NCBI GenBank assembly: GCA_019314375.1
Contig: JAFCZJ010000108.1
Coordinates: 1 to 35,585, forward strand
Length of the DNA: 35,585 nt
Direction of reading: 5' to 3'
Source of the DNA: Deltaproteobacteria bacterium
Lineage (GTDB): Bacteria > Myxococcota > B64-G9
In this document: piece after piece, positions 15,538 to 23,154 of the stretch
Position numbering within the stretch: the first letter of the stretch is position 1
How the letters are laid out: each line of letters starts with the position of its first letter
The notes under the pieces: generated by a model
Database searches by the model: none
What the model saw: only the letters and a program-made list of their open reading frames with translations
What the model was told of the DNA's origin: nothing
Made by a program: the position numbers and the translations under genes

Positions 15538-17364
15538 TCAAGGGTTGCGGGATCGCATACGGAATCGCTGGTTGCCGATGAAGGAGCCCACGATGGTCTT
15601 GACCGGGGAGAACCAGCGCGCTACGCCTATTTTGATCAGGTCACCCTCTATGTAGCGACTTTTGCACAAAAGCCTTTGCAGCTTGCCGCTTGACGTTTTG
15701 GGAATGCTGCGAGGCGGCACAAGCAGGGTATGATCGGGGCGGATGCCGATACTGGATATGATCTCGGCCGCGATGGCTTTTTCCATCTCGGCTTTGCGGG
15801 TGGGGTCGGTTTCGCGGGTTTCGGCCACCAGGACCAGATCTTCGGTGCCGCTTTCCGAGTTGGGCACGGAAAAGGCCGCCAGACAACCCTTGCGAACGCC
15901 GGGCACCTGTGCGGCAGCCCGCTCGATGTCGTAGGGATAAAAGTTGCGACCGCGCTTGATGATCATTTCCTTGGAGCGCCCGGTGATGAAGAGGTCGCGA
16001 TCGCGGATGAAACCCAGATCACCCGTGTGCAGCCAGCCGTCTTTTATTACCTCGGCCGTGGCCTCCGGGTTTTTGTGGTAGCCGCTCATCAAGGATGGAC
16101 TCTTGATGATGATTTCGCCCACTTCGTTTTCTTTGGCCATGCCCTGGCCATTCAGGCTGCGGATGGCCAATTGCTGGCCCGCTAAGGGTTTGCCCACGCT
16201 CACCGCTTGGTAAGGAGACTTGTCATCGGCCGAAGCGGAATCAGCAATTCCGTCGGTTTCCAGGCGTTCCCGGTTGATGGGCACCACACGGTAGCGTTGA
16301 CCCAGGGAGGGGAAGGTGGCCGCCAGGCAGTTCTCCGCCATGCCGTAGACGGGGAAATTCACGGTGTCACCGAAACCCACGGGGCCGAACTTCTTTTCGA
16401 AGGAATCCAATGTTTTCAGATCCACGGGCTCGGCGCCGTTCATGGCCAACTTGAGGCTGGAGAGATCCAAATCGCCCATGGCCGCCTCGTCCACACGATT
16501 GGCCAACAAGTGGTAGGCGAAATTGGGGGCCGTGGAAACAGTGGCTCGATATTTGGTCATCAGTTCAAGCCAGCTCACCGGGTTGAGCACAAAAGCTTCG
16601 GGGGACATGACGTAGAGCTTGGCCTTGTTGTACAGGGTTGTGAAAAGAGAGCCGATGAGACCCATGTCATGGAACAAGGGAAGCCAAGTGACAACGACAT
16701 CCCTTTCGTCGACACCGAGGCCCATCTTGCTCCCATAAACATTGGCCAAAAGAGCCCGATGGCTGAGCACGGCGCCCTTGGGCAGGCCTGTGGAGCCCGA
16801 GGTATACTGAATGAGAGCCGTCGAATTCGGATCGATGCTGGGCAGATTCGGGCGTTGCGCGGATTCGGTCACGATTTCCTTGGCTAAGATGAACTCCACC
16901 AACTCGTTGTCGTCGGCCAAAACGCTGCCGATGACTTTGCGGATGCGAGGGAAGGAGATCATGAAGCGTGCGCCCGAGTTTTTGACCACATGGCGCAAGT
17001 TGTCCAAATACTTGCTGATATCGCCGAAGGTCAAGGGGGGGCTGACGGCCACCGGTATGCCGCCCGCCATGATGGTGCCGTAGAAGACGTCGATGAATTG
17101 CTTGTTGGTCATGATCAACAAGATGACCCGGTCTCCGGGATTCAAGCCCCGGTTGCGTAAGTAGGTCGCCACCCGATGGGCTCCATCCAAAAGGTCCTCA
17201 AAACTGCGATGGTCCTCTTTGTTGTGCCGATCCAGGAAGGTCAGGGCAGGTTGGTCGGAGCCCCGGCCGCTTTCCAGCATGCCGATGAGGTCCAGACTAT
17301 GAGCCTTGACGGGGTCCTGGTTGATGAGATGGGCGATGGGTAGTTGTTCCAGGTTGTCGCTCAT
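15538..17364 (-). CDS. Fatty acyl-AMP ligase (FAAL), intact copy 1
   Basis: A 608-residue adenylate-forming enzyme that activates a fatty acid to acyl-AMP and passes it to an ACP instead of CoA. Motifs: YTSGSTGLPKG at 187-197 (A3), YGMAEN at 340-345 (A5), HTGDLGF at 446-452 (A7), the hinge and substrate region GRSKEMIIKRGRNFYPYD at 462-479 (A8), and the catalytic Lys561 in IPKTSSGK (A10). The GRNFYPYDIE form is typical of FAALs. Start 17364 is chosen over an in-frame TTG at 17379 because GGAG lies 5 nt before it and the paralogue starts at the same point. Its ACP partner is the next gene. It is a tandem duplicate of the broken upstream copy. Confidence 0.93.
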   Translation of the reverse strand: MSDNLEQLPIAHLINQDPVKAHSLDLIGMLESGRGSDQPALTFLDRHNKEDHRSFEDLLDGAHRVATYLRNRGLNPGDRVILLIMTNKQFIDVFYGTIMAGGIPVAVSPPLTFGDISKYLDNLRHVVKNSGARFMISFPRIRKVIGSVLADDNELVEFILAKEIVTESAQRPNLPSIDPNSTALIQYTSGSTGLPKGAVLSHRALLANVYGSKMGLGVDERDVVVTWLPLFHDMGLIGSLFTTLYNKAKLYVMSPEAFVLNPVSWLELMTKYRATVSTAPNFAYHLLANRVDEAAMGDLDLSSLKLAMNGAEPVDLKTLDSFEKKFGPVGFGDTVNFPVYGMAENCLAATFPSLGQRYRVVPINRERLETDGIADSASADDKSPYQAVSVGKPLAGQQLAIRSLNGQGMAKENEVGEIIIKSPSLMSGYHKNPEATAEVIKDGWLHTGDLGFIRDRDLFITGRSKEMIIKRGRNFYPYDIERAAAQVPGVRKGCLAAFSVPNSESGTEDLVLVAETRETDPTRKAEMEKAIAAEIISSIGIRPDHTLLVPPRSIPKTSSGKLQRLLCKSRYIEGDLIKIGVARWFSPVKTIVGSFIGNQRFRMRSRNP

Positions 17365-17418
17365 GGATTCTCCTGCCAAACCATTTTCTGAAAAGGGAAT
17401 TGAGTCAAGCTAAAAAAT

Positions 17419-19195
17419 TCAATATTTGCGGTCTCGCAGGCGAAATCGTTGGTTGCCGATGAAGGAGCCCACGATGGTTTTGACCGGATTGAACCAGCGC
17501 TCCACGCCCGATTTGACCAGCTTGTCCTCCATGTAGCGCTGTTTGCACAAAAGCCTTTGCACCTTGCCGCTTGATGTTTTGGGGATGCTGCGGGGTGGCA
17601 GGAGCAGGGTCTGATCGGGCCGGGTGCCGATGCTGGATATGATCTCGGCGGCGATGGCTTTTTCCAGCTTGTCCAGACTGGCCGGGTCGGTCTCTCGGGT
17701 TTCGGCCACCAGGATCAGATCTTCGGTACCGGTTTCTTCGTTGGGCACGGAAAAGGCGGCCAAACAACCCTTGCGAAGGCCGGCCACCTGTGCGGCTGCC
17801 CGTTCAATGTCGTAGGATGAAGAGCTTCCGACCACGGATGAAGCCCAAATCACCCGTGTGCAGCCAGCCGTCTTTCAGGACCTCGGCCGTGGCTTCGGGG
17901 TTTTTGTGATAGCCGCTCATCAAAGATGGACTCTTGATGAGGATCTCGCCCACTTCATCTTCTTGGGCCGTGCCATGGCCATTCAATCGGCGGATGGCCA
18001 CTTGCTGGCCCGCCAGCGGTTCGCCCACGCTCACGGCCTGGAAAGGAAAGTTGTCTTCGGCCGATGCGGATACGGCCAAACCGTCGATCTCCAAGCGTTC
18101 CCGGTTGATGGCCTCCATGTGGTAGCGCTGACCCAGGGTGGGGAAGGTGGCCGCCAGGCAGTTCTCCGCCATGCCGTAGACGGGGAAATTCACAGTGGGG
18201 CCGAAGCCCACGGCGGCGAATTTCTTTTCGAAGGCATTCAAGGTTTTCAGATCCACCGGCTCCGCACCATTCAGTGCCACTTTGAGGCAGGAGAGATCCA
18301 GGCCGCTCAGGGCCGCTTCGTTCACACGATAGGCCAGCAGGTGGTAGGCAAAATTGGGGGCCGTGGCCACCGTGGCGCGGTATTTGCTGATCAGCTCAAG
18401 CCAACTCACCGGGTTCAGAACAAAGGCCTCGGGGGACATGGCGTAAACGTGGACCCGGTCGTAAAGACCGGTAAAGAGAGAGCCGATGAGACCCATGTCG
18501 TGGAACAGGGGAAGCCAACTGACCGAGACATCTTTCTCGCTGGTATCCAGCCCCTGAGAGATGCCATGGACGTTGGCCAGCAGAGCCCGATGACTGAGCA
18601 TGGCGCCCTTGGGCAGGCCCGTGGAGCCCGAAGTGTACTGAATGAGGGCCGTTGAATCCGGATCGATGCTGGGCAGGCCCGGACGTTGCGCGGGCTCGGC
18701 CACGATCTCATTGGCCAGGATGAACTCCACCAGTTCGTTGTCGGCGGCCAGGACCCCGCCGATGACCTTGCGAATCCGGGGAAAGGAGATCATGAAACGG
18801 GCGCCTGAGTTTTTGACCACGTGGCTCAAATTGTCCAAATACTTGGTGATGTCGCCGAAGGTCATGGGCGGGCTGACGGCCACGGGTACGCCGCCCGCCA
18901 GGATGGTGCCGAACAAAGCGTCAATGAATTGTTTGCTGGTCATCAGCAACAGGATGACCCGGTCTCCTGGATTCAATCCCCGGTTGCGCAGGTAGGTGGC
19001 CACCCGCAAGGCGCCATCCAGTAGGTCGTCAAAACTGCGGTGATCCTCGTTGTTTTGTCGGTCCAAGAAGGTCAGGGCAGGTCGATTGGAACCCCGGCCG
19101 TTTTCCAGCAAGCCGATGAGATCCTGGCAATGGGTTTTGATGGCGTCCCGATTGACAAGATGGGCGATGGGCAGTTGTTCCAAGTTGTTGCTCAT
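17419..19195 (-). pseudogene. Fatty acyl-AMP ligase copy 2, disrupted by a ~50-bp frameshifting deletion
   Basis: The start at 19195 opens a frame nearly collinear with FAAL copy 1 through A3, A5 and A7 (LHTGDLGFI), then ends at 17804 with LFILRH. The homologous remainder (YDIERAAAQV through IPKTSSGK to the C-terminus) continues in another frame to 17419. Aligning the junction (about 17820-17838) with copy 1 shows 50 bp missing, removing the A8 hinge GRSKEMIIKRGRNF and shifting the frame. The two copies otherwise align end to end with high identity. Without the hinge and A10 domain in frame, the product cannot complete catalysis, but a 463-residue N-terminal domain could still be made. It is the first gene of the operon; its promoter and ribosome-binding site (GGAGA) look intact. 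Confidence 0.85.
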
Positions 19196-19225
19196 GGCCT
19201 CTCCTGTGCACCAGTCAGACTATTC

Positions 19226-19254
19226 ACTTTATCTGTTTGCACAACACATGCCAA
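19226..19254 (-). promoter_or_regulatory. Predicted promoter of the FAAL-ACP-SPT-like operon
   Basis: Minus strand: TTGGCA (19254-19249; five of six) and TAAAGT (19231-19226; four of six), 17-nt spacer. Expected start near 19219 leaves a leader of about 24 nt including GGAGA before the ATG at 19195. It separates the lipid operon from the antiporter gene upstream. Confidence 0.5.
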
Positions 19255-19274
19255 GGTATGACTGTTCAGAGGGC

Positions 19275-20447
19275 TCAGGTTTTCTTCCCTTGTTTTGATG
19301 CAAGTAACCTGAATAGCACCGGAAAAATCACGCCTGCCATGACGGCCAAAAGGATCAAGGTGTTGTTGTCCCGGCTGTTGATGACACCCAGGTTCACACC
19401 CAGGGCCGCAATGGCCACAACCAGGGTCAAAGGAGCGGACAAGAGGCTGACCGCGCCCAGCATTTCCCGGGGACTCAAGCCTTGCCGGATCAGAGAGAGG
19501 CTCGGCAGCAAGCGAGCCAGGAAGACGGCCAGGAGGAGTTGGCCCGCCAGCAAAAGATTGGGGCCCGTGACCGCGGCTGGATCGAAGCGAAGCCCCACCA
19601 CCACGAAGAAAATCGGCACGAAGAGCCCATGTCCCACCACGGAGAGTTTTTCCTCCAAGACCTCCTTGCCTCGAAAGACGAAGGCTATCAGGGCACCTGC
19701 CAGGAAGGCGCCGACGATGGGCTCGACCCCGGCCCAGATGGCCAAGGAGCTGAAGGCCACCATGATTAAGAGACTGGCCCGAACGCCGATCTCCGAGCTT
19801 TCGTGGGTGGCCACCAGGTTGGAAAAACTGTGGGGACGCCACCAGGCCAGAGCGTTGCCGATGCTGAGCGTTAAACCTGCAACCAGAAGAACGCCCACAA
19901 GTTTGCCCAGACCAAAGGCAAGCTCCCAGCTCAGGCCGTAACGCGCCCCGAAATAGAACAGGGTCATACCCAGCACAGTGAGGAATTCGCCCACGGAGCC
20001 CAAGAGGAGGATTTGTTGTCCCAAAGGGCTGCGCAGCCGGTTCATTTCCTTGAGCACGGCGAGGGGCAAGCCGACGCTGGTGGCGCCCATGGCCAGGCCG
20101 AAGATGGGATGCAGGCCCAAAAAGAAGGCTGCGCCAAAGCTCAGGCCGAAGATGACCAGGCAGATGCTGAACATGAGCAGCAAGGAGTTCCGTCCACGCC
20201 GCCGGATGCCGTTGAAGTCGATTTCCAGGCCCGCCAGGAACATGAGCAGGATGAAACCCACCTCGCTTAAAAAAGCCACCACCGTCGTGTCTTTAACCCA
20301 GCCCAGCAGGTGAGGACCCACCAACAATCCAAAACCAATGAGCAGGATGGCCGATGGCATGCGAAGCCGGCTGGACAGAATGGGCCCCAGAAAGGCACCG
20401 CCCAGCAAAACCAAGAGCATCAACAAGTCGGCCGAGAATCCGTGCAT
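19275..20447 (-). CDS. CPA2-family cation:proton antiporter (Kef/Na+-H+ exchanger type)
   Basis: A 390-residue polytopic membrane protein with about 11-12 hydrophobic segments and the Na+/H+ exchanger fold: LLVLLGGAFLGPILSSRL, the LSEVGFILLMFLAGLEID segment at about 60-77, the repeated GxA/GxF small-residue helices, and VEPIVGAFLAGALIA, followed by GLFVPIFFVVVGLRFD at about 280-295. It exchanges Na+ or K+ for protons across the inner membrane. It lacks a C-terminal RCK domain; instead, a stand-alone RCK-USP protein is encoded 7 nt upstream on the same strand and probably serves as its regulatory partner. Ion selectivity cannot be told. Confidence 0.9.
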   Translation of the reverse strand: MHGFSADLLMLLVLLGGAFLGPILSSRLRMPSAILLIGFGLLVGPHLLGWVKDTTVVAFLSEVGFILLMFLAGLEIDFNGIRRRGRNSLLLMFSICLVIFGLSFGAAFFLGLHPIFGLAMGATSVGLPLAVLKEMNRLRSPLGQQILLLGSVGEFLTVLGMTLFYFGARYGLSWELAFGLGKLVGVLLVAGLTLSIGNALAWWRPHSFSNLVATHESSEIGVRASLLIMVAFSSLAIWAGVEPIVGAFLAGALIAFVFRGKEVLEEKLSVVGHGLFVPIFFVVVGLRFDPAAVTGPNLLLAGQLLLAVFLARLLPSLSLIRQGLSPREMLGAVSLLSAPLTLVVAIAALGVNLGVINSRDNNTLILLAVMAGVIFPVLFRLLASKQGKKT

Positions 20448-20454
20448 CGTCAGC

Positions 20455-21939
20455 TCAGGCCTCCGGTCGAATGGTGAGCACCAGCACCGAGCAATGGGCT
20501 GCCCGGGCCAGTCTCAAGGCCACATCCGGATCGAAGAAGTTGTCGCGTCGGCCCCAACGCCTGGCCATGACCAACAAATCGTGCTGCTTGGATTCCTGGA
20601 TCAGGTGTTTTACCGGATTGCCCTCCCGATGGCGGTATTCCAGGGGGACTTCATAGAGTTCGCATAAGCGCCGGATGGGCACGACCTCCTGGTGAATGAC
20701 TTCTTCCGATTCACCCGAGATGTAGCGCGGTAGATCCACGTTGATGGCGGTCAATGACGCCTCACGTTGCCGCGTAATGTCGATTGCGGTCTCGGCCGAG
20801 CGGATGTTCAGTTCTGAGTGGCTGACGGACAAGAGGATCCGCTTGTAGGGATGGGTGGCTCGGCAAAAGAGCACCGGGGCATCGACATGATCGCAGACCG
20901 TGGCGTCGGTTCCTTGCAAGCCCAGCATGCGGGCAGCCAAACTTCGGCGTCCAGGTTGGATAAGAACCACCCCGGGGCGCTGTCGACTGAGCTGTTGGCC
21001 GAAGGCGGGATCGTCGATTCGGGGCAGGGCGAAGCTTGCCAACTTGAAATCCTCTTTGCATTGGGGCACGGTCAGCAGTTCGGCCACATCTTCCGGTTCT
21101 TTGGTCTCTCCCTGGGGCGTACCGCGTACCAGGTGAGCCGCGTTGCTGTTACAGGCCAATCCGTGGCCCTCGGCTTTCATTTTCTCGTCGGGCCCGCCGA
21201 ACTCCAGGGTGACCACGTTGGGCCCGAAGGGGCGAGGGAACTGGGGTGTGCCCAGGCGCAGGTATTCGGCGACCGTGGGCAGGATTTTACAGTCCCCAAC
21301 CAAAAGCACCCGATCGTCGACCTGAAGCAGGGTTTCGCCGGTGGGTACGATCAGCCCGTCGTCCCGGAAGACGGCGGCCACGCGCCAGCGATGGGGGGCC
21401 AGTTTCTTCAGGGGCCGGTTGATGACCGGCGAGGTGCGCAAGAGGCGGATTTCCATCAATTCACCCTTGCCCAGGCCCACGCAAGTCGGCACCACGGCAC
21501 CTTGATTTCGCAGGGAGCGTCCGATGGTATCGGCCAGCAAGGCCGAGCGATCCAATGCCGTGATGTTTTCTTCCCGGTAGCGTTCGGCTTCGCTGGGGTG
21601 ATGCTGTATGGCCACCACCGGCTCAAAGCCGATATCCTTGCCCAATCGCCCGATCTCGTGATTGTGGTCGTCCGAGCCCGCGGCGGCTACCAGGGCGCAT
21701 TGGAAGTCCGGATCCAGAAGCTGGCGCAGCACCAATCGAGATGTGCCGTCACCGATGATTGGGATCACGCCGTGCTGCTGCAGCTTTTCGCCGGCGGCAG
21801 CCGGCGAAAGGACCCTGCCGAATTGGGTCAAGCGTTCTTCACGCGTGTCCAGCAGAAAGACCGGGTGCCGGGAGGAGAGGCGCTCGGCCAGTTCGCAGCC
21901 TGTGTTGCTCGCCCCCACGATGACGATGCGTTGGCTCAT
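20455..21939 (-). CDS. RCK (TrkA-N/TrkA-C) plus universal stress protein fusion
   Basis: A regulator of ion transport. Residues about 5-125 form a TrkA-N Rossmann domain (RIVIVGASNTGCELA, then FLLDTREERL); the nucleotide-binding loop reads GASNTG, lacking the middle Gly of GxGxxG. Residues about 170-225 are a TrkA-C-like domain (LMEIRLLRTSPVINRPLKKL ... VDDRVLLVGD). Residues about 250-490 contain two USP-like halves, the last with KRILLSVSHSE, AINVD and HDLLVMARRWGRRDNFF. It likely senses nucleotides and gates the adjacent antiporter. Start 21939 puts the first beta strand at the N-terminus; a second in-frame ATG at 21966 comes from a 27-bp tandem duplication of the start region and would add nine residues. 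It starts shortly after the racemase stop. Confidence 0.88.
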   Translation of the reverse strand: MSQRIVIVGASNTGCELAERLSSRHPVFLLDTREERLTQFGRVLSPAAAGEKLQQHGVIPIIGDGTSRLVLRQLLDPDFQCALVAAAGSDDHNHEIGRLGKDIGFEPVVAIQHHPSEAERYREENITALDRSALLADTIGRSLRNQGAVVPTCVGLGKGELMEIRLLRTSPVINRPLKKLAPHRWRVAAVFRDDGLIVPTGETLLQVDDRVLLVGDCKILPTVAEYLRLGTPQFPRPFGPNVVTLEFGGPDEKMKAEGHGLACNSNAAHLVRGTPQGETKEPEDVAELLTVPQCKEDFKLASFALPRIDDPAFGQQLSRQRPGVVLIQPGRRSLAARMLGLQGTDATVCDHVDAPVLFCRATHPYKRILLSVSHSELNIRSAETAIDITRQREASLTAINVDLPRYISGESEEVIHQEVVPIRRLCELYEVPLEYRHREGNPVKHLIQESKQHDLLVMARRWGRRDNFFDPDVALRLARAAHCSVLVLTIRPEA

Positions 21940-21984
21940 GATTCCACCCGTTGATCCTTGGCTCATGATTCCGCCCGTTTAACC
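21931..21984 (-). repeat. 27-bp tandem duplication covering a ribosome-binding/start region
   Basis: Copies 21931-21957 and 21958-21984 agree at 24 of 27 positions. Each carries CATGATTCC on the plus strand, i.e. GGAATCATG on the minus strand, so both have an in-frame ATG followed by Ser-Gln codons for the RCK-USP gene. The outer copy also contains the TAA of the racemase gene (21981-21979). Confidence 0.85.
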
Positions 21985-23154
21985 AAGGCGCAGGATACCC
22001 AAAAAGGCAAGGTCTTGGATGCTCGATTCGTCCAGACCCATTTCCTTGAGGAGCGCGGCTGAGTGTTGGCCCAAGCTCGGGGCTTCGCTTTCCGGGCGCA
22101 ATCCGCCTGCCAACCGCAAGGGGCTTGCCAAACGCGGACCCTCCGGACCCGGGCGAAACAGCCCTCGCGCTGCAAATTGAGCTTGTTTGGGCAGGTCAAA
22201 GACTTCGACCACCGGTTCACAGCAAGTCTCCACGCCGTCCAGTCGCTCGACCCAATGTTGTAAATCTTTGCTCGCCAGGCGCTCGGCGATGTCGGCGCGG
22301 AGGGATTGGCCGGCCTCGCCGCTAAGGCCTGCTTGACCTTTGTGCTGTTCGAGATCGAGCACTTCCATGAGATTGTCGAAGAACTTGGGTTCGATGGCGG
22401 CGACCGACAGGTAGCCGTCGTCGGCCGTGGCAAAGACCCCGTATGCGGGCAGGGCACCGGTCAATGGACCTCGACCCCGGGCCGGGATGGGCTTGCCAAG
22501 CGCCAGGTCGGCCAGGGGCATGACCAATGCGCTCAGGGCACCTTCGCACATGGCGACATCCAGCCACTGGCCCTGTCCTGTTCGTTCTCGCTGGTACAGG
22601 GCGCCGAAGAGGGCCGCCAAGGCTTGCCAGGTGCCACCGACGACATCGGCTACGGGCACCGAGGACAAGGCAGGAGGCTGTCGGGCCGGACCCTGCTGGC
22701 TCAAGAGGCCGGCCAAGGCCTGGAAGTTCAGATCGTGCCCTGCTCGATTTTTCAGCGGGCCGGTTTGGCCATAGCCGGAGATAGAGCAGAGGATGACGTC
22801 TTCCTTGTGCTGTTTCAGGGTCTCGTAGTCCAGCCCCAGTCGCTCCATCACACCCGGGCGAAAACCCTCCACCACCAGATCGCAGGTTTCAACAAGCCTC
22901 ATGAAGATGTCGTGGCCCTCTTTGCGCTTCAGATCCAAAGCCAAAGAGCGCTTGGAACGATTGAGAAAAGAAAACAAGGCCCCGTGACCCGCCTGATCCA
23001 TGGGCGGCAAGTGGCGGGTCAGATCCCCCACTCGGGGATCCTCGACTTTGATCACATCGGCCCCCAACTCGGCCATCATCCAGGTAGCCAAGGGACCAGG
23101 CAGGAGGCGGGTTAAATCCAGGACCCGAAGTCCATCCAGGGCTGGTGGGTTCAT
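21979..23154 (-). CDS. Alpha-methylacyl-CoA racemase-like protein (CaiB/BaiF family III)
   Basis: A 391-residue family III CoA-transferase-fold protein. Conserved blocks include LDGLRVLDLTRLLPGP at the N-terminus, GADVIKVEDP at 31-40, FSFLNRSKRSLALDLK at 61-76, and EGFRPGVMERLGLDY at 96-110. His140 in AGHDLNF and Asp170 in VADVVGG are 30 residues apart, the same spacing as the catalytic His126/Asp156 pair of the mycobacterial racemase MCR, which favours racemase over CoA transferase. It would interconvert R and S 2-methylacyl-CoA thioesters. Its start overlaps the LPP20-like lipoprotein gene (ATGA at 23151-23154). Being near the lipid operon, it may process methyl-branched chains, but that link is an inference. 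Confidence 0.88.
   Translation of the reverse strand: MNPPALDGLRVLDLTRLLPGPLATWMMAELGADVIKVEDPRVGDLTRHLPPMDQAGHGALFSFLNRSKRSLALDLKRKEGHDIFMRLVETCDLVVEGFRPGVMERLGLDYETLKQHKEDVILCSISGYGQTGPLKNRAGHDLNFQALAGLLSQQGPARQPPALSSVPVADVVGGTWQALAALFGALYQRERTGQGQWLDVAMCEGALSALVMPLADLALGKPIPARGRGPLTGALPAYGVFATADDGYLSVAAIEPKFFDNLMEVLDLEQHKGQAGLSGEAGQSLRADIAERLASKDLQHWVERLDGVETCCEPVVEVFDLPKQAQFAARGLFRPGPEGPRLASPLRLAGGLRPESEAPSLGQHSAALLKEMGLDESSIQDLAFLGILRLG

Noticed and set aside
20818..21954. 378-codon open frame opposite the RCK-USP gene
   Set aside because: A shadow of GC-rich codon use; the minus-strand product has clear TrkA and USP motifs.
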